Shown piece by piece: positions 46,669 to 55,312 of a stretch of 64,000 nt of DNA. Numbering within the stretch: the first letter of the stretch is position 1; each line of letters opens with the position of its first letter. The stretch spans positions 1,437,267 to 1,501,266 of the forward strand of contig CP189843.1 in NCBI GenBank assembly GCA_050262155.1, read 5' to 3'. The stretch is from Parvimonas sp000223315 (GTDB taxonomy: Bacteria > Bacillota > Clostridia > Tissierellales > Peptoniphilaceae). The notes beneath the pieces were generated by a model, which was not told the DNA's origin, did no database searches, and saw only the letters and a list, made by a program, of their open reading frames with translations. Both the position numbers and the translations under genes were made by a program.

Positions 46669-46947
46669 ATGTTTTATGTATATATAATTTCTAATAATTT
46701 TAGAAATGTTTTGTATATTGGTGTTACAAGAAATCTTGAAAGAAGATTATATGAACATAAAAACAAATTAATTGATGGCTTTTCTAAAAAATATAATTTG
46801 AATGTATTACTTTTTTATGAAACTACAGAATATGCTTTAGATGCAATCGCTCGAGAAAAACAGTTGAAGAAGTGGAATAGAGATAAAAAATTTGCCTTAA
46901 TTAAATCTATAAATCCTGAATTAAGAGATTTATCAGACGATTGGTGA
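46669..46947 (+). CDS. GIY-YIG nuclease family protein, copy 1
   Basis: 92 residues, small GIY-YIG domain of the YhbQ/UvrC-type: YVYIISN and LYIGVTRN (GIY and YIG blocks), catalytic Arg in ERRLYEHK, and the Glu in IAREKQLKKWNRDKK. Differs from the copy at 57004-57282 at eight of 92 positions (91% identical). It starts 9 bases after the bceS-like stop, and a composite repeat begins 10 bases after its own stop. Two-component genes and their transporter are normally adjacent, so this gene and its repeat probably inserted here. Confidence 0.9.
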   Translation: MFYVYIISNNFRNVLYIGVTRNLERRLYEHKNKLIDGFSKKYNLNVLLFYETTEYALDAIAREKQLKKWNRDKKFALIKSINPELRDLSDDW

Positions 46948-46954
46948 TTGTTTT

Positions 46955-47335
46955 GGTATTTCTTTCAGAAATACTATTGCTTGTAAACAAGCAATAGTTG
47001 AGATCTTTCGACTACGCTCAAGATGACGTGTCGGGAGCTCTACTTTTCAAAGGGCTATGACGTGAATTGTTTTGTTTTCTATGCAATTTTAAAAAATTTT
47101 TGAAGTTTATTTACCATTTACGTTAAGCTATCAAACGAAGATATTTCCCTTATACGTCATCTCGACCGAAACGGAACATAGTGAAGTGAAGTGAATCTAG
47201 CCCTAACTTTTGTTGTTTATTCATAAACAACAAAAAGTAGGTCTGACGGGGTAATTGTATCTTTGATACAATGACTCTGGAGATCTCATACTTATGCTTG
47301 TATACAAGCATAAGTGAATGTATCGTAGATACATT
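46955..47335. repeat. Composite intergenic repeat array 7, attached to GIY-YIG copy 1
   Basis: The gap 46948-47386 holds TTTCTTTCAGAAATACT and the ACTATTGCTTG/CAAGCAATAGT hairpin, TCAAGATGACGTGTCGGGAGC, GCTATGACGTGAATTG, a spacer, then TTACGTTAAGCT, TACGTCATCTCGACC, TCTAGCCCTAACTTTTG, a GTTTATTC/GAATAAAC-like hairpin region, CACTTATGCTTG/CAAGCATAAGTG and ATGTATCGTAGATACAT. The first half matches array 4, the second half matches the left part of arrays 5 and 8. Confidence 0.85.
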
Positions 47336-47386
47336 CGATATAAACATCTTATTGTTTTTAATTTATTTACTAATTAGGAGAAAATT

Positions 47387-48193
47387 ATGGAAAAAGATAT
47401 TTTTGAAGAATATATTAAACATACAGAACCTGAAAAGAAAGAAAAAGCATATGCTTGGAGTATCGGTATCGGACTTCAAGATGTTGACGGAATTAAGCCT
47501 TCAAAATATTTAATTGAAACTGCGAAGCAAAATATTGAGGGAGAAATATCATTAGATCAAGCTGAAAAAATGATTACTGCTTATTATGAAGAAAAACCTA
47601 GCAGAGATGAAGAGAGAAATAAGGAAGCTGACGAAGTAGCTTTACGAATTACAAGAATTATTACAGAACCTGCTTTTTCTTTTACACCAAATGAATATTT
47701 ATCCATTCACTACAGACTATTTAAAGGGATTTACTCTCATGCAGGACAAATAAGAAAATATAATATCACGAAAAAAGAATGGATTTTAAATGAAAAAAGT
47801 GTAACTTATGGAAGTTTTAGCGAACTTTTTAAAACTCTGGAATATGATTTATCTCAAGAAAAAAGTTTTAATTACAAAAATTTGAATATGGATGAGATAA
47901 TAAAACATTTAGCTATTTTCGTGTCAAGATTATGGCAAATTCATCCTTTTGCAGAGGGAAATACAAGAACAACTGCTGTTTTCTTTATAAAATATCTTAA
48001 AACTCTTGGCTTTGAAGTTGGAAATGAATTATTTTCAGAAAACTCTTGGTATTTTAGAAATGCATTGGTCAGAGCAAATTACAATGATTTAAAAAATGGA
48101 GTTTTTGAGACTACAGAATTTTTAGAAAAATTTTTAAGAAATTTATTACTTGGCGAAAAAAATATATTAAAAAATAGAGATTTGCATATATAG
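47387..48193 (+). CDS. Fic family protein (probable AMP-transferase)
   Basis: 268 residues. The Fic active-site motif HPFAEGNTR lies at 186-194, in the canonical HPFx(D/E)GNxR form, so activity is plausible. An N-terminal segment at about 40-72 (NIEGEISLDQAEKM) resembles the antitoxin-like helix seen in some Fic proteins, but the inhibitory (S/T)xxxE(G/N) motif is not matched at the position I checked. Usual function is transfer of AMP or another nucleotide to a protein. First of three genes on the same strand inserted between a two-component system and its transporter. Confidence 0.88.
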   Translation: MEKDIFEEYIKHTEPEKKEKAYAWSIGIGLQDVDGIKPSKYLIETAKQNIEGEISLDQAEKMITAYYEEKPSRDEERNKEADEVALRITRIITEPAFSFTPNEYLSIHYRLFKGIYSHAGQIRKYNITKKEWILNEKSVTYGSFSELFKTLEYDLSQEKSFNYKNLNMDEIIKHLAIFVSRLWQIHPFAEGNTRTTAVFFIKYLKTLGFEVGNELFSENSWYFRNALVRANYNDLKNGVFETTEFLEKFLRNLLLGEKNILKNRDLHI

Positions 48194-48202
48194 GAAAAAC
48201 AA

Positions 48203-48808
48203 ATGGAAATAAAAAGAGTTACAGAATACAATAATCCTTTATTTTCAGAGATTGCTTTAAAACAAAGAGGAGCATTTTTAATTGACGAAGAACCTTATGA
48301 AATTGAAATAATTTCTAGTGACAGTGCCTTAGTTAGAGGAAAAAATAGAGAAAATTTTAAAAAACTTATTGAGTATTTTAGATATTATTCTCCACATATA
48401 TTAAATTTTTTTGATGAGAATGATAAAAAAATTATTTCTTTTGAAAAGAAGCCGGTTTTAACTTTAGAAGTTGATAAAATTCAACCTTCTCAATTTTACA
48501 TTGATGAAGATAAATTAAATGCCCTTAAAAGTTTTATTAAAAATTCGAAGGATATTGTAATTCAAGTTGTAAAATCCGATGAGGAATATATCTGTGTTGA
48601 TGGTCATACGAGGCTATTTATTGCTTTTTTAAAGAATTTTAAAACTGTTCATGCCATAGAAACTGAGTTTGACGATGATACCAACTACTTTGTTTCTCAA
48701 GCAAAGAAAAGAAATATCTTTACAATAAAAGACTTAAAACTTGTATCTCATAGTGATTATAAAAAATTGTGGTTAAACTTTTGTGATAGCTATTTTAATA
48801 TATATTAG
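48203..48808 (+). CDS. ParB-like nuclease/sulfiredoxin-fold domain protein
   Basis: 201 residues. C-terminal half: LEVDKIQPSQFYIDEDKLN and the motif VDGHTRLFIAFL resemble the ParB N-terminal (DGHTR/GERR-type) fold. The N-terminal 80 residues (GAFLIDEEPYEIEII) are unassigned. Ten bases after the Fic gene and ten before the YjbR-like gene. A role as a Fic partner or nuclease is only a guess. Confidence 0.65.
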   Translation: MEIKRVTEYNNPLFSEIALKQRGAFLIDEEPYEIEIISSDSALVRGKNRENFKKLIEYFRYYSPHILNFFDENDKKIISFEKKPVLTLEVDKIQPSQFYIDEDKLNALKSFIKNSKDIVIQVVKSDEEYICVDGHTRLFIAFLKNFKTVHAIETEFDDDTNYFVSQAKKRNIFTIKDLKLVSHSDYKKLWLNFCDSYFNIY

Positions 48809-48817
48809 GAGAATTTT

Positions 48818-49471
48818 ATGTTTTATAATGAAATATTTGACAAAAATATTTTTAATTCTAAACTTGCAATTGCATATGGTTTTTCAAAGGTTGGAGATTA
48901 TTATATTTTACAATCAGATATTGATATGGAAAACTTTAATGTGATTGTTAAAATAGACAAGGTCTCTTTTGAGGTAAATGTTATTGAATTACCTTTTAAT
49001 GAAGAATATATTTTATTTAACGTTCTTGACAGCAAGGGTAAATTTGTTTCAAAAATTAGAACAAAAGTTAATGAACTTATTGAGGATATTGTAAAAAATT
49101 GTTTTACTTCTTTAGATTACAGAAAATTATTACTAGACTATGTAAGAGAAAAATACGGGACAATTCCAGAAGAACCTTGGGAAGATAATAATCATGCGAC
49201 GATAAAGACTTCAAATAGTAAAAAATGGTATGGAATTTTTATGTACCTTCCTTATAAGACTTTGGGACTTGATAAAAGTGAAAAGATTGATGTTTTGAAT
49301 ATAAAACTTAATCCTGAACTTATAGAAAGTCTAATTGATAAAAAGCATTTTTTCCCTGCATACCATATGAATAAAAAATACTGGATTACAATATTATTGG
49401 ATTCAGATATGAATATGGATTTGGTCAAGAGCTTAATTGACGAGAGTTTTAAATTAGTTGAAAAAGTATAA
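48818..49471 (+). CDS. MmcQ/YjbR family protein
   Basis: 217 residues. C-terminal part matches MmcQ/YjbR (CyaY-like fold): SKKWYGIFMYLPYKTL, DVLNIKLNPELIESLID and FFPAYHMNKKYWITILLD. The N-terminal half is an extra beta-rich region seen in longer members of the family. Function unknown; DNA-binding has been proposed for some relatives. Last of the Fic/ParB-like/YjbR trio, closed by a terminator. Good AGGAG RBS. Confidence 0.85.
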   Translation: MFYNEIFDKNIFNSKLAIAYGFSKVGDYYILQSDIDMENFNVIVKIDKVSFEVNVIELPFNEEYILFNVLDSKGKFVSKIRTKVNELIEDIVKNCFTSLDYRKLLLDYVREKYGTIPEEPWEDNNHATIKTSNSKKWYGIFMYLPYKTLGLDKSEKIDVLNIKLNPELIESLIDKKHFFPAYHMNKKYWITILLDSDMNMDLVKSLIDESFKLVEKV

Positions 49472-49501
49472 GACTAATGGGAATTTAACCCCTAACATTT
49501 C

Positions 49502-49534
49502 AATAACCTTACAACTTTGTAAGGTTATTTTTGT
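49502..49534 (+). terminator. Terminator after the Fic-ParB-YjbR trio
   Basis: AATAACCTTACAA / TTGTAAGGTTATT, a 13-base-pair stem with a tight loop, followed by a T run. Confidence 0.9.
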
Positions 49535-49619
49535 TTTTGTAATATTAGATAAATGTTAGGCATAAAAATTTTTGCTAAAATATTATTGTAAACGAAAATA
49601 GTATTTTATGGAGGTAATT

Positions 49620-50384
49620 ATGAATATATTAGATGTTAGAAATTTAAAAAAGATTTACGGAGGAATGGGACGTGTAAAAACTGAGGCTCTTAAGGATGTA
49701 AATTTTTCTGTTGAAAAAGGAGAATTTATTGCCGTTATGGGAGAGTCAGGAAGTGGAAAAACAACTCTTTTAAATATAATAGCAACATTGGATAGGGCAA
49801 CTGAAGGATCAGTTTTTATTGGAGGAAAGAATGTAAATTCTTTAAGCAATTCAGAAGTTGCAAGTTTTAGACGTGAAAAGTTGGGCTTTGTTTTCCAAGA
49901 TTTTAATTTATTGGACTCTTTTTCAAATAGAGATAATATTTATCTTCCACTTGTTTTATCAGATGTTAAACCGGCAGTGATAAATGAAAAAGTAGGAGAG
50001 ATTGCTCCAATTTTGAAGATAAGTGATATTTTGGATAAATATCCTTACCAAGTTTCAGGCGGACAAAAACAAAGAGTTGCAATAGCAAGAGCAATAATCA
50101 CAAAACCAGATTTGCTTCTTGCAGACGAACCAACAGGGGCTTTGGACTCAAAGTCTGCAGATATAGTTATGAAAACTTTCTGCGATATAAATAACAGTGG
50201 ACAAACCGTTTTAATGGTTACTCATTCTGTAAAATGCGCTGCTTTTGCAAAAAGAGTAATTTTCATAAAAGATGGTAGAGTTTATCACGAAATCTATAAA
50301 GGAAGTGACGACAACTTAACTTTTGCTGAAAAAATAAATCAAGCTCAAATCATGTTAAACGGGGTGAATAACTATGAAAAGTAA
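49620..50384 (+). CDS. BceA-like ABC transporter ATP-binding protein
   Basis: 254 residues from ATG 49620 (GGAGG at 49610-49614), dropping four codons of a longer frame. Walker A GESGSGKT, Q-loop FVFQDFNLLDSF, signature VSGGQKQR, Walker B LLLADEPTGALD. Ends 11 bases inside the permease gene (overlap). Part of the Bce module with the two-component system at 45.1-46.7 kb. Confidence 0.93.
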   Translation: MNILDVRNLKKIYGGMGRVKTEALKDVNFSVEKGEFIAVMGESGSGKTTLLNIIATLDRATEGSVFIGGKNVNSLSNSEVASFRREKLGFVFQDFNLLDSFSNRDNIYLPLVLSDVKPAVINEKVGEIAPILKISDILDKYPYQVSGGQKQRVAIARAIITKPDLLLADEPTGALDSKSADIVMKTFCDINNSGQTVLMVTHSVKCAAFAKRVIFIKDGRVYHEIYKGSDDNLTFAEKINQAQIMLNGVNNYEK

Positions 50385-52365
50385 AATGGCTTCAAAATTT
50401 GCTTTTAGAAATATGAAGGCGAATGCTTTGCTTTTAACTCCATTTTTAATAGCAAGTAGTATTATGGGAACTCTATTTTTTGTAATGGCTTCCCTTGGAC
50501 AAAATCATTATATCGAAAAAAATCATGAATATGTAGCAATCCTTATAAAATTTGGAATTTTTATAGTTGGAATTTTCACATTTATATTTATCCTATATGC
50601 TAACAGCTTTTTAGCTAAGAGGAGAAATAAGGAATTTGCCCTATATGGTATTTTAGGTTTAGAGAAAAAACATATTGCTAAAATTATTTCAATAGAATAT
50701 ATACTAAACTTTTTTACAGTTAGTTTCTTTTCTATAACAGGTGGATTTGTTCTTGGAAAATTAGCATTTATTCTGCTTAATAAAATAACTAAAAATATGA
50801 CTGCAAAAATAATGGACTATAATTTTTCAATTTCTTCTGCAATATTGACTTTAATATTCTTAGCTATAATATTTATATTAATATATTTAACAATGATATT
50901 TAGAATTGGAAAATCAACTCCTATAGAACTCCTTTCAAAACAAAAAAAGGCGGAGGGAGAACCGAAAAGTAAGTTTATCCTTGGAACTTTAGGCTTTATA
51001 ATTCTATGTGCTGGATATTATCTCTCAGTTACTTCAAAAGGGAATCTCAGTAGCTTTTTTGCGTTTTTTCCTGCTGTTATTGCTGTAATAATCGGTACTT
51101 ATCTGGTATTCATCGCTTTTAGTATTTTAGTTTTAAAATTATTAAAAAGAAATAGAAATTTATATTACAAAGCAAAAAATTTCCTTTCAATATCAGGAAT
51201 GTTATACAGAATGAAATCAAATGCCGTCTCACTTGCAAGTATTACACTTCTTTCAACTTCAATTATAGTTACTTTAGCTACAACATTGACAATAAATTCA
51301 AGTATAAAAAACCTTACAGATTCTATCCATCCTAATGATTTTTATTTATCATCCTCAGTAACAGGAAATAATAAAGATATATTAGAAAATGGAGAAGAAA
51401 GGAAAAAAGAAATCTTAAATATTTTAAACAGAGTATTAAAAGAAGATGAAAAAATTAAAAATCTAACAGTTAAAAAGACTACAATGAATCCTGTAATAAA
51501 TGAAAATGGAAAGATTACTCCTTTGGGTAAAAGACAAGAATTATCAGCATTTTTAATCGTTGAAACATTGGAAGATTTTAATAAAAATAACAATACTAAT
51601 TATACTCTTAATGACGATGAGGTGGTATATTCCTCTAACTCTAAAAAGCTTAATAATTATGACAGTATGGATTTTGCCGGAAAGAATTATAAATTAGTAA
51701 AAGTAAAAAACTTATTTCCTATGAGCATATCTGCTGAAGGGATGATAATTATTGTAAAAGATAATGAAACTTTTATCAAAATGTTAGAAGAATATACTTT
51801 TAATTATAATGAAAAACAATTAAAATATAACCTAGATTTTAATTTTGATTTAGAGTCTGCTGACAAGGAAGCTTTTTATACGAGATTACACATAGATTAT
51901 GATATATTTGTTCAACAAAAAGATATATTTAGTCATTCTTTGTCTTCAAAAACTGAAGTTGATGCTTTTGCTTATGAAGTAAATGGCGGGCTATTATTTT
52001 TCGGAATGATAGTTGCATTAATATTCATAACAGGAACAGTTTTAATCACATATTATAAACAAATTTCCGAGGGCTTTGAAGATAAACAAAATTATCAGAT
52101 AATGAAAAATGTAGGGCTTCCGGACTCAATCATCAAAAAAAGTTTAAGAGTACAAATACTGTGGATTTTCTTCCTACCACTTGTTGTAGCAACAATTCAC
52201 TCATTATTCGCCTTTCCAATCCTACACAATATACTTAAAGGACTTGGATTCCAAAGTATAAGAATTTTTACAATGAGTTTTGCCACAATTGTACTTAGCT
52301 TTTCAGTAATATATTTTATAATCTACTCAATAACTTCAAGAGTTTATTATAAAATTATAAGATAA
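50374..52365 (+). CDS. BceB-like FtsX-family ABC permease
   Basis: 663 residues, ten or so hydrophobic helices with the first FtsX-type cluster (about 20-200), a large external domain (about 300-530) that in this family senses peptide antibiotics, and a second helix cluster at 545-660. Fits the BceB/VraG permease layout. Starts with an ATG overlapping bceA. A strong hairpin follows at 52439-52474. Confidence 0.92.
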   Translation: MKSKMASKFAFRNMKANALLLTPFLIASSIMGTLFFVMASLGQNHYIEKNHEYVAILIKFGIFIVGIFTFIFILYANSFLAKRRNKEFALYGILGLEKKHIAKIISIEYILNFFTVSFFSITGGFVLGKLAFILLNKITKNMTAKIMDYNFSISSAILTLIFLAIIFILIYLTMIFRIGKSTPIELLSKQKKAEGEPKSKFILGTLGFIILCAGYYLSVTSKGNLSSFFAFFPAVIAVIIGTYLVFIAFSILVLKLLKRNRNLYYKAKNFLSISGMLYRMKSNAVSLASITLLSTSIIVTLATTLTINSSIKNLTDSIHPNDFYLSSSVTGNNKDILENGEERKKEILNILNRVLKEDEKIKNLTVKKTTMNPVINENGKITPLGKRQELSAFLIVETLEDFNKNNNTNYTLNDDEVVYSSNSKKLNNYDSMDFAGKNYKLVKVKNLFPMSISAEGMIIIVKDNETFIKMLEEYTFNYNEKQLKYNLDFNFDLESADKEAFYTRLHIDYDIFVQQKDIFSHSLSSKTEVDAFAYEVNGGLLFFGMIVALIFITGTVLITYYKQISEGFEDKQNYQIMKNVGLPDSIIKKSLRVQILWIFFLPLVVATIHSLFAFPILHNILKGLGFQSIRIFTMSFATIVLSFSVIYFIIYSITSRVYYKIIR

Positions 52366-52438
52366 AAAATATAATATGTCTCATAAATTAATATTTTTCA
52401 GTTTTTTAGTTGAAAAAAAAACATATATAATGTATAAT

Positions 52439-52474
52439 AAATGCAGTTTTATTACTTATAATAAAACTGCATTT
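52439..52474 (+). terminator. Strong hairpin after bceB, probable terminator
   Basis: Perfect 16-base-pair stem AAATGCAGTTTTATTA / TAATAAAACTGCATTT with a 4-base loop, 74 bases past the stop. Only a short T stretch follows, so termination is probable but not typical. Confidence 0.7.
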
Positions 52475-52581
52475 GTTGTATAACAATAAAGTTTTTAATC
52501 AATCAACTGATGTAAAACATCATTTATTGTGTCGTGGAAAATAATTTAATTTTTTAGTTAAGTTTAAATTTGGAGATTTTT

Positions 52582-53124
52582 ATGAAAATTGAAAATACAA
52601 TTTTACTGGTATTGGATATTCAAGAGAAACTGATGCCGGTTATACAAAATAATGAAAGTATTATAAAATACACGAATATTTTGATTAATGCCTGTAATGA
52701 ACTTAATATTCCGATAATTTATACTGAGCAATATCCAAAAGGACTTGGCGAAACAATTTCGGAAATTAAGGAGTCTTTAAATAAAGCAGATGCAAAGTAT
52801 TTTTCAAAAAACAGTTTTTCAGCTTATCCTATAATTAAAGATGAAGTTTTAAAACTGAAAGATGAAGGAAAAACATCAATAATTATTACAGGTGTGGAAA
52901 CACATATTTGTGTTTATCAGACAATAAAAGATTTGAAAAATGATTTTGAAATTCTGGTTCCTTTTGAAACGGTCGGTTCAAGAAATCAGGAAAATTATAA
53001 AAACGGTTTAGATTTAATTAGAAACATGGAAGCAAGTATTACTAATGTTGAAACTATTTTATTCGATTTGATTAAGACATCAGAACATCCTAGTTTCAAA
53101 GTTATTAGTAAATTAATAAAGTAA
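52582..53124 (+). CDS. Isochorismatase-family hydrolase
   Basis: 180 residues from ATG 52582 (GGAG ahead), dropping four codons of a longer frame. Isochorismatase/nicotinamidase fold: catalytic Asp in VLDIQEKLMPVI, catalytic Cys in ITGVETHICVYQTIKDL. Substrate unknown (nicotinamidase, isochorismatase or amidase). Ten bases before the LCP gene. Confidence 0.85.
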   Translation: MKIENTILLVLDIQEKLMPVIQNNESIIKYTNILINACNELNIPIIYTEQYPKGLGETISEIKESLNKADAKYFSKNSFSAYPIIKDEVLKLKDEGKTSIIITGVETHICVYQTIKDLKNDFEILVPFETVGSRNQENYKNGLDLIRNMEASITNVETILFDLIKTSEHPSFKVISKLIK

Positions 53125-53134
53125 GGAGTTTTAT

Positions 53135-54154
53135 ATGAAAAAGAAATTTATTATAACTTTTATTATATCTTTATGTCTATTTGGTGGAATTTTTTGGGTA
53201 GCAAATAGAGTTTTAGATATTATGGAAGTTACTTCAAAAGTAGAATTTGTAGGTAGTGATTTAGGTGAAGGAAATAATATTGAACAAGTTGTAGAAAATG
53301 AACTTTTATTTTTAGTTTTAGGTTTGGATAGCGATGACTTCAGCGGAGCTACAACTGAACAAAATAGAACAGACACTATGATTTTATGTAAAGTTAATTT
53401 TGAAACCGGAAAAATTGATATACTATCAATTCCTCGTGATTCAAGAGTTATGGTTAGAGGAAAATTAGATAAAATAAATCATGCTCACCACTTTGGCGGT
53501 CTTAAACTGGCTATGAAAACTACAAGAGATTTCTTAAATTTGGATATAGATTATTATGTAAGAGTAAATTTCTTCTCTGTCAAGGATATAGTAGATGCTC
53601 TTGGTGGTGTTGAAGTCGATGTACCTGTTCAAGTTGACGTTGCTGAAGATAATGTTCATTTGGAACCGGGTAAACAAATTTTAAATGGAAAGCAAGCACT
53701 GCAATTTGCAAGATTTAGAGCAGGATATGCTGAAGGTGATGTTGGTCGTGTTAAAGCTCAACAACTACTTATAAAAGCATTGGTTACTGAGTTGACTAAG
53801 GCTAAAAATATCGCAAAAATTCCACAAATTTTAGAAGTTGTAAAAAAGACTGTAAATACTAATATTCCTTTCTCTACAATTGCAAAATTAGCTTTAAAAA
53901 CAAATAACTTAAGTGTAGATAAGATGAATACTCAAATAGTTCCGGGAGAATCTGCATATATAAATAATATAAGTTATTTCGTTCCAAATCGTTCAAAATT
54001 GAATGCTCTTGTTAAAGAGATGTTTGGAGATTATTTATTAAAACAAAATGGAAGCACTCAAGTAGATACAGACAAGAATAACAAGAATAATTCAAATACT
54101 AATAAAAATAATAACAAAAATAACAATACTAATAACAAAAATAACAACAGATAA
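53135..54154 (+). CDS. LytR-CpsA-Psr (LCP) family cell-wall glycopolymer ligase
   Basis: 339 residues: one N-terminal membrane helix (about 6-26), then the LCP domain with NRTDTMILCKVN, the phosphate-binding SIPRDSRVMV, NHAHHFGGLK and ARFRAGYAEGDVGRVKAQQ. Attaches wall polymers to peptidoglycan. The last 30 residues are almost all Asn, Lys and Thr, a low-complexity tail encoded by repeated AAT/AAC/AAA codons. Confidence 0.92.
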   Translation: MKKKFIITFIISLCLFGGIFWVANRVLDIMEVTSKVEFVGSDLGEGNNIEQVVENELLFLVLGLDSDDFSGATTEQNRTDTMILCKVNFETGKIDILSIPRDSRVMVRGKLDKINHAHHFGGLKLAMKTTRDFLNLDIDYYVRVNFFSVKDIVDALGGVEVDVPVQVDVAEDNVHLEPGKQILNGKQALQFARFRAGYAEGDVGRVKAQQLLIKALVTELTKAKNIAKIPQILEVVKKTVNTNIPFSTIAKLALKTNNLSVDKMNTQIVPGESAYINNISYFVPNRSKLNALVKEMFGDYLLKQNGSTQVDTDKNNKNNSNTNKNNNKNNNTNNKNNNR

Positions 54155-54165
54155 TTTAGGTGAAT

Positions 54166-55176
54166 ATGGAAAACGAGAGAAAAAAAGAACATTTAGAAAA
54201 CTTTTTAAAGAGCAATTTCAAATCCAGTACTCTATTTGAAGATGTATATGTTGAACATTTTGCATTAACTGATTTGAATTTTGATGAAATTGATACTTCC
54301 GTAAACTTTTTAGGAAAAAAAATGTCCTTTCCACTTCTCATAAATGCAATGACTGGTGGGGCGGAAACTTCTTACGATGTAAATGAAGATTTAGCAAGAC
54401 TTTGTAAAAATTTTAATATAGCATTTGAAAGTGGAAGTCAAAAAGTTGCCTTACAAGATGAAGAACTTGTAGAAACTTTTACGGTTGTAAAAGATATTTT
54501 AGATGAAAAAAATATAATCATTTCAAATCTTTCTGCATTATCAAGCCTTGAAGATGTTAAAAAAGCTGTTGAAATGTTAAATTCCGATGCAATTTCTCTC
54601 CATCTAAATCCCGCTCAAGAGATTGTTCAGTTTGAAGGAGATAGAAATTTCAAAGGAATTTTAGAAAATATTGAAAATATCGTTAAAAACTCGAGTGTTC
54701 CCGTTATTATAAAAGAAACAGGTTGCGGTATTTCTAAAAAAACTTGTGAAAAACTTCTGAATGTAGGTGTAAAATACATTGACATCAGCGGTTTTGGCGG
54801 AACAAATTTCATTGAAATCGAAAATTTAAGAAGAACGGATTTAGATTTTACAAATATATACGGTTGGGGAATTCCAACTGCAAAATGTATAATAGATTGT
54901 AGAAGCATTTCAAAAGACTTTACTCTAATCGGCTCCGGTGGAATAAAAACAGGAGAAGATATTGCAAAGGCGATAATACTTGGTAGCGATATGACTGCAA
55001 TTGCAGGTGAAGTTTTAAGATATTTAATTCACGGCGGATATAAATTTGCTGAAGATTATTTAAAATCTCTAATCTATCAAACAAAGATGATTATGTTGCT
55101 TCTTGGAGTAAAAAATATTGAAGAGCTTAAACAAGTTGAATACAAAATATTTGGAAAATTAAAAGATATATCATAA
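54166..55176 (+). CDS. fni: Type 2 isopentenyl-diphosphate delta-isomerase
   Basis: FMN-dependent isomerase that interconverts IPP and DMAPP. 336 residues from ATG 54166; a GTG two codons upstream is less likely. Motifs: ERKKEHLENF start, NAMTGGAE (FMN site), GSQKVALQD, HLNPAQE, KETGCGISKKT, ISGFGGTNF, IGSGGIKTG. A GC-rich repeat begins immediately after its stop. Confidence 0.93.
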   Translation: MENERKKEHLENFLKSNFKSSTLFEDVYVEHFALTDLNFDEIDTSVNFLGKKMSFPLLINAMTGGAETSYDVNEDLARLCKNFNIAFESGSQKVALQDEELVETFTVVKDILDEKNIIISNLSALSSLEDVKKAVEMLNSDAISLHLNPAQEIVQFEGDRNFKGILENIENIVKNSSVPVIIKETGCGISKKTCEKLLNVGVKYIDISGFGGTNFIEIENLRRTDLDFTNIYGWGIPTAKCIIDCRSISKDFTLIGSGGIKTGEDIAKAIILGSDMTAIAGEVLRYLIHGGYKFAEDYLKSLIYQTKMIMLLLGVKNIEELKQVEYKIFGKLKDIS

Positions 55177-55240
55177 GAACCCCGTCCTTCCACGATGCTT
55201 CGCATCGGGTGGGTACCCGGGAACCTTATTGCTTTGCAAT
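55177..55240 (+). repeat. GC-rich hairpin repeat, copy 1
   Basis: Immediately after the fni stop. Contains CCCGTCCTTCCAC, hairpin GATGC-TTC-GCATC, GGGTGGGTACCCGGGAACC and hairpin ATTGC-TTT-GCAAT. Much more GC-rich than the window average. The same sequence, with scattered changes, lies at 63429-63492, also directly after a stop codon and before a terminator. Confidence 0.8.
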
Positions 55241-55251
55241 AAAATAAAGTT

Positions 55252-55285
55252 AAAAAATGAGAGTTAGTAAAACTCTCATTTTTTT
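55252..55285. terminator. Bidirectional terminator between fni and the MFS gene
   Basis: AAAAATGAGAGTT / AACTCTCATTTTT stem with T and A runs on either side, between convergent genes. Confidence 0.88.
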
Positions 55286-55312
55286 ATACTCAATTTAAAA
55301 GGGGGAGACCTT

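Noticed and set aside
47150..47347. Minus-strand reading frame of 65 codons beside the GIY-YIG gene
   Set aside because: Repeat array 7 artefact; shares segments with the other repeat-derived frames.
55177..55240. GC-rich repeat as a tRNA or tRNA-like gene
   Set aside because: The reverse strand starts GGTTCCCGGG, but no cloverleaf or anticodon arm can be drawn.
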